DNA from: Antedon mediterranea
Taxonomy: Eukaryota; Echinodermata; Crinoidea; Comatulida; Antedonidae
Assembly (NCBI RefSeq): GCF_964355755.1
Contig: NC_092679.1
Span: 2,232,001-2,296,000, forward strand
Direction: 5' to 3'
DNA length: 64,000 nt
Below the pieces are notes generated by a model that searched no databases, was not told the DNA's origin, and saw only the letters and a program-made list of their open reading frames with translations. A program made the translations under genes and the position numbers. Shown here piece by piece: positions 11,575 through 25,300 of this stretch (position 1 is the stretch's first letter; every line of letters begins with the position of its first letter).

Positions 11575-12439
11575 CTGGTGCTAAACGCGACGACGACGTT
11601 TTCGTCATAAGCGTGATGACCTTTTGTAGATTTAGAGAGGAGATCTATAAGAACATTTATGATACATACCTTATCTTTTTAAAAGTGTATATGTCTCTCG
11701 GATATTATCTGGACGGTAAATGCCACAAGGTCATCTACGAGGCAGAAGATTGGTGGACTGCGCGTGAAACATGCGACGGAAAATTTAGCCACCTAGTTAC
11801 TGTCAACTCAAATGGAAAAAATTACTTTTTGTTTGACGTCCTACGTTTGGCAGGCGTATAAGAATCTGCATGGTTAGGTCTCAAGAAGGAGAATTCTGTA
11901 AACGAGTGGGTTGATGGAAAGAACAGGAGTTTCACTAACTTTGAAGAGGGAACCTATGTAACGTGGGACAGCTGTGCTGCTATAGGCGAAAATCAATCAC
12001 CAAAGTGGGGCTGGAAATCTTGTTCAGACGCCGCATTTTCATATGCTTGCGAGAGTTTGGGTAAGCTAAATTTTATTTGATTAGGATTGGAAAATCTCCT
12101 TCGTGAGTCCCCCTACGGTAGTTCCCTTGGATTACACAAGATATAAAAAAAGAAATGATTCAAAAGAAAAGAATACTTTTCAAGAAAGCTAAGTTAACTA
12201 AATCAATTTCAGACTGGGAAATATATAAGCAATTGAGAATACTTATGTGGACAATTTGTTTTGCTCAGAACATGCTATTATGCTATATTATAGGCCTAAT
12301 AATCAATCGATACAAGCGTATCTAAATAGACAATTTATGAAATAATTTTATTGAAATAGCTCTGAAGTTTTGGATAAATTTAAATCGTAAACGTTTTTGG
12401 ACATTTGTTAAATCTAAAAAGTGTTACCTCACAAACATT

Positions 12440-14066
12440 TAATGTTATTAATCAGATCTTAGAAATTCCAATGATATTGCCAATGCTTTTGCTTTTGCTC
12501 TGTTTTTAAATCTCCTAATCTCCTTCCGTCTACACCTCCTGCTTGCAATATCCAATCTCCATCCTTTCCTCCATTGGATAACTTTGACTTTACTCCTAAA
12601 GATGTTGCTGATACCCTCTCTACATTCTCATCGTTTGCTTCACCCGGTCCTGATAATTTTTCACCTTGGCTTCTTCAGGCTATTTCTTTTCCTATTTCTT
12701 ATTCTCTGTATACTTCTCACAATCTCTTAACTCTTGAACTCTTCCCCTCCAGTGGAAACATGCAGAAGTTGTTCCAATTTTTTAATCTGGTGTTCATCCA
12801 CTGTCAAACTATCGCCCAGTTGCCCTTACTTCAATCATCTGCAAGTGTCTTGAGAAAATTGTAAAAAAGCCCATCTCCTCAAATTTATCAGAGTTGTTAC
12901 TATTGTACCAAGGCCAGCATGGTTTTGTAAAAGGTAAATCTTGTGCTACTCTTCTAACTAATATTTCTCATAGCTGGTCCTCAATTCTTGACAAGCCACA
13001 ACCTCCCATCATCAATGCTGTATTTTTGGACATGTCAAAGGCCTTTGATAAACTTCCTCATGACTTCCTACTTAAGAAACTCGCTCAACAATATAACACT
13101 TGCGGACCCTTGTGGCATTGGAGTTCATCCTTTTTAACCCACAGAACCCAAAGTGTTCGTTTTGCCGGTAACGTTTCCTTGAAAGGTTTGGTCACATCTG
13201 GAGTCCCACAAGGCAGCGTTTTAGGTCCTCTTTTATTCAACTTATTTGTCAATGACATCAACTCTACTCTGAACTCTACTTCTGTACTCTTTGCTGATGA
13301 TCTCATAGACCCATTCATTCAGATACCGACTCTACAATTATTCTTCAATCTGATCTTAATTCCATTCACCAGTGGGCATTAGGTAATTCTATGTCATTTA
13401 ACTCAAAGAAGACAAAAGTGATGCATGTTACTCGGAAGACAGACAGAATGTCTGGGCTTATTTTTAGTGTTGCTAATAATGCTTCAAAATCTGCTGACTG
13501 TCTATATCTTACTAGGTTAACATTTTTTAACCTCATGTCTCTTAAAAACCGTCGCAACAAAATCCTTTTTTTTTTAAATGTCTTTATGGCTTTACTGTAT
13601 GCTCTTCTGTCATCCAGAATGTCACTATCAATCCTAGACATACTGAAGACCTAACTTGTTATCATCTCTTTTCTCGAACTCTGACCCTTTGTAATTCTCT
13701 TATAAACCGCTTCCTTAAGTTTTGGTCTCAGTTACCTTCCTCATTACGTCAATTAGCTGTTACTGAATCTTTTCCTCATCTTTTATCATCTATTGACTCT
13801 TTCCTTCATGATAATTATCTTATTATTTTTTTTTTTTATATTTAATTCAATTTTTTTTGTATATATCATATTTGTTCTTTTTTTTTCTGTATACTCACAG
13901 CTTTATACTTTATTTGTTTATAAAATTATATATTTATTTTAGTTAAGATCATGGGACTGCTGACTCTTGTAGTAATCGTATTACTTTAGCAGTCCCTGAC
14001 CAATTCATCTTTTTACATTGTATATTATGTTTGTTGGTCAAATAAATAAATAAAATGAAATGAAAT
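12440..14066 (+). mobile_element. 5'-truncated, dead non-LTR retrotransposon (CR1/jockey-like RT)
   Basis: Reverse transcriptase pieces occur in several frames: SPGPDNFSPWLLQ (12640-12675), QHGFVKGKSCATLL (12915-12955), FLDMSKAFDKLPH (13023-13062), SGVPQGSVLGPLLFN (13198-13242) and LFADD (13288-13302). A tail follows with an internal repeat of GGGACTGCTGACTC/TTAGCAGTCCC and ends in TGAAA units near 14060. Frameshifts and stops make it inactive. It sits in the second intron of the lectin paralogue in the same orientation. The clade call rests on motif style only. Confidence 0.85.
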
Positions 14067-14797
14067 ATGCAACAACTAGCAACGCAACTGAGTTGACCAA
14101 TCACAATCGACAGTTCGGTGGTCAATGGCGTCGTGATTGGCCAAATAATTAATTACTTGATTTCTCAAATAGTATAGATATCCATCTGCTACTGGTATGA
14201 CTAATTTCGCAATTAAAAATATTCCTCCGATAATACCACCAATTACCTAGCTGGGCAACGTTTGACAGCCTTGTTCTTGCATTGGGCATTTACATTCATT
14301 TTGCCAATCACAATTTCCACCTTTCATGTAAGACAATATTAAAAGTAAAAGATTAGAAATGTTATTCCCGGAGCCCACCTTTAAAGCAAACCTCAGTTAA
14401 CTTTAATTAATTATGTAGAATCTGCATCAATCATTAGTATTGTTCGATTTCTTTCTTTGTTTTCTTTTATTTTTGTTTGTAGATACAAATCAAGTGTCGG
14501 TTTCATACAATCGATCTTCTACTCAAAAACATGTTTCTATTGAGAGAATGGTGAAAGCGTACAATGTGGCCAATCCTGCATTCTGTTCTCAATACTGTAT
14601 GAGTCACAACATGAAGGGCTACAACAAGTGTCTGTCTTTTTCTTTCAATACGATGACTGCTGAATGTAGACTGAGTGATTTGGTACGTGGTAGTGGTAGA
14701 CATTTAGTGGATGATATTCATGCAGACTATTTTGTACAGAATGAACCATTTGTTAAGTGTACCTGATTTTAAACAAAATTAAGATTGTGGAGAGTAA

Positions 14798-14954
14798 AGC
14801 TCTGTCTACACTATCAAACTAGTTCGACAAAAAAGGTGTGATGTGCCCAAATATGGTAATAATACGCCTAAATATAGTAGTGACATCATCATGTCTATAT
14901 ATGGGCACATCACATTTTTTTTGTCACATAAAGTTTGATAGTGTAGACAGAGCT
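14798..14954. repeat. Palindromic MITE (family 1), full copy with TAA duplication
   Basis: Complete arms; TAA directly repeated outside both ends. It starts 31 bp after the stop codon of the lectin paralogue, so it may lie in its 3'UTR. Confidence 0.85.
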
Positions 14955-15067
14955 TAAGACTAAGTTCTCTTATCGTGTAAGTACATTATCAATCAATAAT
15001 TGGAAAACTTTTGTTATGGTCTACAGGTTGAGGAAAAATTAGCCCCTTTAAAAAAACATTTTAAAAT

Positions 15068-15124
15068 CATGCCCATATATGGTCACATCACATTTTTTTG
15101 TTACATAAAGTTTGATAGTGTAGT
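15068..15124. repeat. Palindromic MITE (family 1), right half
   Basis: Contains ATGCCCATATATGGTCACAT and the right arm AGTTTGATAGTGTAG; left arm missing. Confidence 0.7.
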
Positions 15125-15790
15125 ATAATGTTTCGTGTCAAACAACACATCAAACAGCAAGTAAATGTTTTTATGCCTAGAACTCATTTTATTTTCTTGT
15201 TAGTTCAATGTATTCTTGATATACACTCAGTTGCATTATACACTGTATTCATCTATTCTTACTGTTTTCAGTGTAATAATATTTAATATTAATACATAAT
15301 AATTCTTTAATACAATATTTACACAACAAAAAAAATCGATAATATAACAACTTTATACATTCCATATACATATTTATATAATCATATTTAATATAAAAAA
15401 ACTCGTATTAACAAGTTATAGTTTTCAAAACAGCACCGCGAGCAAATAATTATCGTTAATTTTTGAATATATCTTGGTTTTGTTGTCATGACAATTATGA
15501 TGTTATATTGATGCAGGAAAGTAAAAAAAACATGTGATATAGAATAGAAACAGTAGGTATAAAAAAAAAAACCGAGACTATGTATATATGGTAAGATATG
15601 GTATTTTTTAATGTACTGGATATATTGTAATTCATTTCAAATTCAATTTGTCAAGTTTTATGTTTTTTTTATCGAGGGCCCTAAATGATCAGTTTCCATT
15701 TGAAGCAGGATAGGCTACCCTCAGTAAATATGGTAATAAAAAAAAAAATTAATTACTTTAAAAGCAGATGTTTGTAATTGTCTATTATAG

Positions 15791-16044
15791 GCCATGTTTC
15801 CGCGGCCAAAAATTAATCGATAATGTGCCAGTGGAAACAGGGTTTAAGCGATTCCACTAGAGAAAAATTAACCGATAATTATCTCACTCAAATCGGATAA
15901 ATGCAATCATTATTAACCTTTTACCTGAAGGACAAATTGTTGCGATTTGATTGGGCATCTGGTTGTTTGTTAATGACTGATCATGTGCACTTTATTGGTT
16001 AAAAAATTAACTGAAAATGTTGTTTTGGCTGCGGAAACATGACA
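15791..16044. repeat. MITE with CATGTTTCCGCGGCCAAAA inverted ends
   Basis: Left CCATGTTTCCGCGGCCAAAA and right TTTTGGCTGCGGAAACATG are inverted copies about 250 bp apart. Inner sequence repeats gataatgtgcc and accgataatta words. No ORF. It lies in the spacer between the lectin paralogue and the LYST 3' end (14767-16309), which otherwise is AT-rich with no gene that I can see. Confidence 0.65.
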
Positions 16045-16309
16045 ATAGAATGACTATCATCATATCTACATCATAGTTAGCTTCACAGATTATTTTATGC
16101 TTAATTGTCCAATAATTTAAAGATTTTTCATAAACATAAATCAATTTCTTATTTCTATTTAACTTCTTATTTCATAAAGAGAAAAGAATAATTTTAGAAG
16201 AATTCTAAAATAATTCTCAAAACGTTCTTCATTTTGTTAAATTTTATCATAATCTGTAACATAACATTCTTATCTTCGGTTTCATAATTATTTTCAATGC
16301 TTTACAAAT

Positions 16310-19300
16310 TTAAATTGACCCCATAAAGGCTTCAAATTTTGGAAGTCTATTTTTGTTTTCATCTTTGCGCCCCCATACTGTAACAAGTCCGTCAGAATCA
16401 CATGAAAACAAGTAATGGCTGTCCACTGTATAGCACAAACTGTGAATTAAAAAAACAAATATGTATGAAAGAGTGAGGACAACTTTTGTGCTATGCCAGG
16501 CAAAATCTAGGAACGGTAAACCATCTAGCTACTGTGTCACTAAATAGTTATAATGTATTTAACTCAAGCCGGAACTGAGCCCATGCTCCTGAAATTGGAA
16601 AGCATGTTTAAACCACCAGACCACTCTATTATTATCAAAATAGTGTGGGTGAGTGGCCGAGCGGTTAAGACAGTGGAACCGTAATCACGTAGCCATAACA
16701 TCGGCAGGGGTTCGAGGCTCACTCGCTCCATGGTTCTGGTGGTAGAACGAGTCTTCTCGGATAATGACTATAAACCGTAGGTCCAGTGTACACAACTTGC
16801 TCGTGTGCACTTTAAAGAACCTAGTACATCTTTCGAGACGAGTAGGGGGTTACCCCGGTGTATTAGTACATCACAGCCACTGATCACCAACTGGGCCCTC
16901 TGGGAGACAAGTCTTTGACTGAAGAGGTTACCCAGTATAAATATATATTTCAATCAATCAATCAATCAATCAATCAACCCTTGCAATAATTTCAAACACA
17001 ATATTTCAATAGCATACTAATACTAATGTGTCTTACCTTATAATAGGATTAATAGAAGGTGAAGAGATAGTTCTTACAAGGCTCAAGTCCCATGTGCTCC
17101 ACAATCTGTAATGAAATAAATATTATTAAGGACATTAAAAAAAAAACAAGAATAAAGCGACGCAAAGTAAAGACGTAGATGCCATGCAAGAAAGTTACAC
17201 AATGAGAATTTGAATAGTGCATTGCTTGTGATGTCAAATCACTCGCGCTTCCGTCCTTGCGTTGTGTCCTAGTGGGAACCAAGCTTTAACAAACCTTATC
17301 AATCCATCACTACACCCAGCTGCTAAAGAGTTGACAGAGATGCCTTCGGGGGCATTGGAGAAGGCAACACACAAGATGGTCATCTCACAGATGATCCTGC
17401 CAATTGGGTTACCATTGATGTTCCAGAGGTGAAGAGAGCAAGATCCTGATTCTGAAATAATATCAAGTTGCATGTCAGATTTTCACTTATTAAATGTTAC
17501 TTGTGTACAAGCCACAACACACACAACCCAGCCAAACACCACCACTCTCACCCTACACATGTTGAAAGTGAGAGCTTCCAATCATGTCAGCAGGCTGGAA
17601 TAGCACTCAGAATCAGAATCAGAATAATTTCATTAATCTCCAAAAGAGAAATTCATTTGCTCAGAGTTAAAACAAAAATTGATTGGCTGATTTTTTTTAT
17701 CATGTAATTTTGTGACATATATGTCCTTTGTTACAATTCTCTTTGCTCAAAACATGTCGTAAAATAAACTTATATTGAGGCAGTTTTAACTTATTTCCTG
17801 CCTATGCAGCTCTTTGATTTTAAAAATATTAAAATATGTATATATATAAAAATATTAATATCAGAAGGTTTATATAGAAATGATTATAATAAAAAGTACA
17901 ATAAAAAAAAATATATATATATAAAAATATAAAAAAAAATAAAAACTTGTGATACTTATTGCAGACAAATAATGAGAGCAAATTCTAAAATTGTATACAC
18001 ATGATATATGATAGGACGTTTGATTTCCTTGTATGGCTCAGTTTAAATAAAATGTACTGAAGCACACCACATCTGTTAATAGTCACATTGTACCTTGCAT
18101 TGCTACTGTGGCTATATCTCCTAGAGTATTGCTAATGGTAGCCGTGGTCACTGCCCCGTTGTGGTCCGATAACGACTGAACATAACAAAGGCGGTTCAAA
18201 TCCCATATGATGCAAGTTCCATCCAGACTGGTGGTTACCATGATGCTAAATGGTCGCGAGATTACAATGCTTGACACGACGTCAGTGTGGCCATAAAGGC
18301 ACACTTTATTGCCAACAATCTCGATGCTTGCTTGCTGTGAAAAAAAAAATAATTTAGGTTCAATAATAGACAGAGCCAGATATGAACACCGGACCACAAT
18401 TTTATGTCATTGCCTTTGCTAAGTGTAAAAAAGCACCAGATCCTCAAATGCACATCTTAAACTCTGTCTACAGTATCAAACTTAATGTGACAAAAAAGAT
18501 GTGATGTGCCTATATATGGACATGATGATGTCATATCACTATCATATTTAAGCATATCAATACCATATTTGGGCACATCACTTTTAGTAGTCTACACTAC
18601 AAAAGCAAATATTCAATTCTTTTGGGTATATTACTAACATATTTTGTCAAATCACATTTTTTTTGTCAAACTAGTTTGATAGTGTAGAAAGACCTTTATG
18701 TATTTACCTTGTCAGGGTTGTACTTGGTATTGTATGCTGTGATAATTCCAGAGGTAGATCCAGTCAGTAAGAGACGGCAATCAGTCACCGAACTACAGCA
18801 TGTTATCTGAATATGTAACAAAATATATTTTATTTCAAAGACACTTATTAATTTCAATAATGACAAAATAAAAATAATATATATGATATAATTAGGACAA
18901 GTTTCTTGTCACATACAATATACTTTATTATTATTATTATTATTATTATTGTACACTCATCATCAAAAATATTACTGAATCAAAGTATGCTTTCTGGTCT
19001 ACCATCATGAATTCAGAATTGGAAAGAAATTAAAGAATGTGAATTTTATGAGAAACAAATACATACCTTGTCTTTCTTGTTGGTGTGTAACAGGTTGACA
19101 GAAGCCATCTTTGGTTTATGCTTCAGACGTAGGATGCCATCAGGGTGATCCCAGCTAGCTATACCAGACCACTTGATGTCCACAGCATTCACGCCACTCA
19201 CTCCTATATAAAGTTCACATATTAATATCAAATAAATAGTATAGTCAAAATAATAGTATACAGTCAAGCATGTGTGTTGTTGTGGCCTAGCCCTAGTCTA

Positions 19301-22300
19301 CACTATCAAACTTTATGTGACAAAAAAATGTCCATATATGGACATGATGATGTCATATCACTACCATATTTGGGCATATCACTACCATATAAGTTTGATA
19401 GTGTAGACAGAGCTTAAGAGAATTTAACTTGGATCATGCACTCTAAATAGCCTTGCACACAGTAAACTTTTTTAATTAAAAGCTTTACTTTATGTCTTTG
19501 TAATTCAAAATGTACTACGACTTAAGACCATAAGTAGGTACTTACCCTTCTCCTTACTGTACATAACCAGTAAGCACTGATTGGCCGATACACCACAAAC
19601 GCCTCCTGTAGGCAAAGGGACAAGTTGTTTCGCTGGTACTGGGTAGGTTTGTTGCAAACGTATTTCAGGCTCACCAAGGGCTGGTGATCCGACGTATCCA
19701 CCCCATCGAATGTTCTCAACACTACTCACAGGGCTCTATAAGAAGGAATAAAACGTTAAGGATTTATATAAACAGCTGTTGTGTCTAAATCTCTACTTTG
19801 ACTATAATATCTTTTTCACACTGCCTAGAAAAATTCCGGAGTTTACACAGACACACACTGGGGCACACATCATACAAAAGACATGTGATAATGCCCTGGT
19901 GTGGGTAAAGCTGTCTACACTATCAAACTTTATGTGAAAAAAAAAAAATCACACTTTTTTTGTCAAACTAGTTTGATGGTGTAGACAGAACTTTAACTCT
20001 ATAGTTTTGCTAGGCAATGTGAATGGACTACAGGTCTAAATTGTATCAGAAATTACCTGAGTGTTTTCATGGGGAGGAGGTGCTATAATTTTAGCGCCCA
20101 TCCTCCTAGATGCCATATGTGCTAGGCCTGCCAGGCTTGCTGCTTCAGACAGTTTCTCTCGCTCAAAGCGTTGCGGGTGAGGTTGACGGAACAACTGTTT
20201 AGGAGTCTGACCATACGTCTTGATCATTGTTTCCAACGCTCGCCTTTTAAGAGGATCTTCCATCTTTGTTGTATCAATTCCGAAATAAGTCTGAAACAAA
20301 TACAAAATTAGAAAAAATTACTTTACTATGAAGCAACTTAATTTTCTTTAACATTTTATTTATAGTATTTTCCTTTCCATAAACAAACAAAAACAACAAA
20401 CAAAAATCAAAAACAAAGATTAAACTATGAAGCAACTTGAATTTTTACATTTACTGTAGCAAGCTCCAAACTAGTTTGACAAAAAAAGTGTGATGTGCCC
20501 AAATATAGTAGTGATATGCTCAAATATGGTAGTGATATGATACCATCATGTCCATATATGGGCACATCACATAACATTTGATAATGTAGACAGAGCTTTA
20601 CATTACTAGGTGGAAACTAATTAAATTCAATCTGGCTATACGTTGAAACTGAATGATTTTTTTAGATGAAAAATTACTTACGGCCGGATGGAAGACATTG
20701 ATAGCCTCCTTAGCGCTGTCTCCTTTTTGTTTGTAGCCAAACACAAGATCTATCCAACTGTTGATGAATTGTGAGACGTAAGACGACTCTAGAGCTTGGC
20801 GGTGGATGAGAACAAACAGTCGTGGACTACCTTGACACCAAATGGGCAACGTCACATCGTCAACTCGCGCGCCATTCTGTCGGCAACCAAAGTTAAAACC
20901 TGTAAGAAAAAAATATATACATAGTATATGTTGTACATCTGACCAACATCTTCATGTCTCATCTGAAGGTTATGTAGAAAAAATGCTCTTCATTTAAAGA
21001 ACTATTCAATTATTGACAATTCCCAATTATACTGTAAACCACCATACAGAAACCTTTTAATTAAACACCACTCCATTTTAATGACAATCTACACATTCCA
21101 AAAAAAAACTTAACCTACCTTCTTTATTAACAAGAAACTCAGGAAGGAAAAAGAATTCTGGGATAAGTTCTTTGACATCGGAGGCAGACTGAAAGGATGA
21201 AAGGCGCCAAGCTGTCTCAACCGAGTGGAATGTACGATCAGGTATGTCAAAGTGGTTGTCTAAAAATATAACAATAATAACACAGTCAAAGTCATTCACA
21301 AAAACAGTATACAAAAGAATACTATTTTTGAAGCAAGAAATTGTAATTTGTCTGAATAAAGATTACAGTGTTTTGACCTTGTTTGACCTTTAAAATGTAT
21401 AAAGTTTGATTGGATTGGCCAAGATTAATTACCTTGGTATTGTAGAAACATCTTGGTAAATGGCGGTAGCCGTACCAGGTATTGTAGGGTTGTACCACTA
21501 TTTGAATAATGTGAGCCATAGTGGAATGGTCCAATTAGGTTGCCCTCAACTTCATTTCTTTCTTGTTTCAGAAACTCTTCCTTCAGCAACTGAAAATAAC
21601 ATAATACAATAAAGTAATTTAATTAATACTGTGAAATATAAATATAATATCAAAATATTAATAAGAAGGTGTACTGAAAGCAGATCCGCATTACAAAATA
21701 TAAACATAAAATAAACATTTAAAAGGGGGGGGGGGGGGGGGGCATGTTTCCAGAAAAAGTAGCACATTGATCCTTGTCTAAACTATCAAACTTAATGTGA
21801 TATGCCCATATATGGACATGATGATGTCATATCACTATCATATTTAAGTATATCACTACCATATTTGGGCACATCACACTTTGTTTGTCAAACTAGTTTA
21901 ATAGTGTAGAGAGAGCTTTATGAGCTTAAAGAACTACAAAGTTGAGATATTGTACCTTGTATTGTTCAACGAAGCGTGAAGCCATTGCGTTGGTTTGTAC
22001 AGAAATCGGTTTGACCAAATCACGGTATATTTCCTGCGACTCCAAATCAATTACCGTACTCGTGTAGTCACGAAGGATGAACGGAAACACAGGATACTGC
22101 ATCAGATCATTAAACGAACGTCCAGCGGTCTTATTAAGTTGAGTAAGGTATTCGTAGTTGGTGATTTGACCATTGCGCCATATTTGGGTCACTAGTGATA
22201 TGTCGTTGACCTCAATAAGGTTTGGTAAATCTTTAGCCATCATCTTCTGAATAACAATGTCTCTTTCCTACAATAAGTGAGATAATACAAAGTTAACATG

Positions 22301-25300
22301 GATGCCTCCCAAAGCTGTCTACACTAAACTAGTTTGACAAAATAAGTGTGATGTGTCCAAATATGGTAGTGATATGACATCATCATGTCCATATATGGGC
22401 ACATCACATTTTTTTTGTCACATAAAGTTTGATAGTGTAGACAGAGCTTTAGATTAAAACATTGTAATATAAACAATTAATTGCATATGCTATATTCACA
22501 TGTATCTATTGCATGAAATTTCAACATGTTTGTATTATACAGTATACCACATTGAAATACCTAATACCTACCTTTTGGTTTTCAAAAGAGAGAAGAAACG
22601 TTTTGCCATTTATGAGAAACACCTCGACAGCATTATCACGTAACTGGTTCCAACGAGGTAGGATCTCTTTGATGTCTTCATACAGCCATGACAGGGTCAT
22701 TACTTCACGATCTCCTAGAACAACTTGTGTTACATTGGTGTCCATGATTGGTTCATCTCCAACAAAGTACATGGTATTTAGACCTTTAGACCAATCAAAA
22801 TAAAGGACACAAAATAAGTTAAATATTCTAGATTGCCTTACATATTATGAGTGATTATAATAAACAAAATTTCTACTTATTTCCAGTATCTATAAACTAA
22901 AGACAATTTAGACTAATATATTGAATAAAATGATAAGAATACACACCAAGCAAGATTTCTCCTTGTGTTTCAGCTGCTGGTGTGACATTTAAACAAGGAC
23001 AAGTGTGTCTGAATAAACAAACAATAAGTACATTGAATTAAGACACTATTCTGTAAAAAGGCAAGTACAGTACACATAAAATATAATAGAATAGAAGGGA
23101 AATAAGAACAAAAAATGTACCTAATCTGTTCATTTTCTTGGAGTTTTCTTTTCAGTTCATCAGCATCAGAAGGATTGATGACATCCTGAAAGAGGTATTC
23201 CAGCGGAGATCCAGGAACCGTGTTGGACTTCTTTCGGGAACCTTCCAAGATGAACTCATCGCTGATTCCAAGATGACATCGCTGCAGACGACAACGAACA
23301 CGACCTGGACCCTCGGTGGGGTCAAGTTGCCAAGAAGTGGGATAACAATCTGGAGTGTACCAAACAGCTCTGAAAAAAAAAACAACACACTTTATTGTTT
23401 AGTCACAAATAGTGCCCATATATGGACATAATGATGTTATACCACTACCATATTTGGGCATATCACTACCATATTTGGGCATATCACTACCATATTTGGG
23501 CATATCACTACCATATTTGGGCATATCACTACCATATTTGAGCACATCATACTTTTTATGCCAAACTAGTTTGAAAGTGTAGATACAGCTTCAGGCTATG
23601 TGTCACATATTATGAAAGACCAATTTTTTTTTAAATTTACGCTTTAATGACCACAGGGCATAATTTTATTATCAAATGTCAATTAATATTATTGTAAAAC
23701 TGACCTCTCATGGGCAAGTTGTTGAATAATGTCCTGCCAACCTGTCCTTGCATCCAGGGTCCGAGTTATCATGTGACGTAGATGATCATAGAGCCTTTTC
23801 CGTAGTGTATGTTGATAAGAGGAAATTCTCTGCAAAGAAATATTTTGAAGAATATAGTAATATATATATATTTTTCCATTAACGAAATATAGTGCATTAT
23901 CATACATAGTTTATGGTCTCACTACCTGTGTAACATCCATTGCTGAATTGTACACTTCTTTCAGTATACTCTCTTGTTTCGGGATCTTTCTTGATCTTAA
24001 CGCCGATAATTTTGACCTGAAGTATTTATGTTTAATAATTCGAATCTCACTTTTCGCAAACATCATTCTCTGTAAATAAATACAATCAGTAGTTTGATTA
24101 TAAAATATCTAAAACCAACACCTAAAGCATACATACAGAATATATAACACAGATTACGTAAAACAGAACATTTAGTGTATAACGGCTCATTCTTCTTACC
24201 TTATGGACTTCATCCAATACACGCTTGTCTTCTGTTTCTGGAGGGATATGTTCGAATCCTAAGGCAGCCATCATCTTTTGTATGGTAAGTGCAAGCTGTA
24301 ATTCTTGCGGATTTAAAAATGAGCTGTACTTACTTAGGAGATCATATAAGAAGAGATGGGTGAAGTTATTGTGCTGAAAAGAGAAATTTGGAATAAAAAT
24401 AATAATCATATTTATTTGTCAAATCTTGCCAGGAGCAAGCAATAGGCACGTTGAACAGATTTTACCTCTTGCTTCAATATTGAGACATTTACCACAGTAA
24501 ATATGACTTTAAAGACTACAGATAAACTACTACAGAATTCCAATCTAAACAAGATCATTACATCCAATAATATAGTTAAACATTGTGTACTCTATTTCTA
24601 ACAAAAAATGTCAATATTCTATCAACTAAAGCTGAAGTATAGTTGTTATCTCGGGACCATTCTATTGTCACCACCAGATAGACTCTCTTCATCAAGGCTT
24701 CTATGTATAGATGAATGTTTGTGAGCAGGAACGCTAGTAGACCAAACCCAGTACCGTTTTGATTTCACAATCATTCGGGAAATTACCTCACGATGAAATC
24801 TTACCTCATGTTGCAGGACATATTCTAAGAAATCCTTGGCTCGTTTCTTTGTCGCAATTTGTAAGCTGAGCACTCTTGCGTGAAGTGGTTGCTGTGGCGA
24901 CAACAAGTGAATAAACAAACGGCTGAGCTGTAATCGTATCGTGTCTCGTGATGACCACAAAACGCTCTCCCATTGCGATCGTTTTCCTCGTTTTTGCTCC
25001 TACAAAGTTTGATAGATAGTAAAAAGATTACAAACATAAACTGTGCAGTGGACAATGCAGGACTTTTTGTCTATACTATCAAACTAGTTTGACAAAAATA
25101 GTGTGATGTGCCTAAATATGGTAGTGATATGCCCAAATATGGTAGTGATATGACAACATCATGTCCATATATGGGCACATCACATGTTTTTGTCACATAA
25201 AGTTTGATAGTGTAGACAGAGCCTAACGATTAGCATACTTACCATAGTGGATATAAGGCTGTTGACGAGTAAGGAATACAAATCACTAAGTAACAGATCT

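Larger units (their letters stand above)
10948..14766 (+). pseudogene. Tandem lectin paralogue, no fucolectin exons, premature stop
   Basis: Exons 10948-11008 (signal peptide starting MVLLMQFC), 11686-12060 (C-type lectin domain) and 14483-14766 (PAN domain ending DYFVQNEPFVKCT-stop) join in phase and align with the upstream gene. The fucolectin exons are absent. In the lectin exon the frame hits TAA at 11859-11861, right before the WLGL core; downstream the same frame continues uninterrupted to a good donor at 12060/12061. A dead LINE lies in the second intron. It is either a recent pseudogene, an allele with one nonsense change, or a gene whose product stops early. An ATG inside the lectin exon cannot rescue it. 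Confidence 0.75.

Noticed and set aside
16643-16725. Possible functional tRNA gene
   Set aside because: A and B boxes are present, but the acceptor stem does not close and the sequence continues as a repeated SINE body.
23411-23590. CRISPR-like direct repeats
   Set aside because: Units are contiguous 21-mers with no spacers, inside a MITE, in an animal genome.
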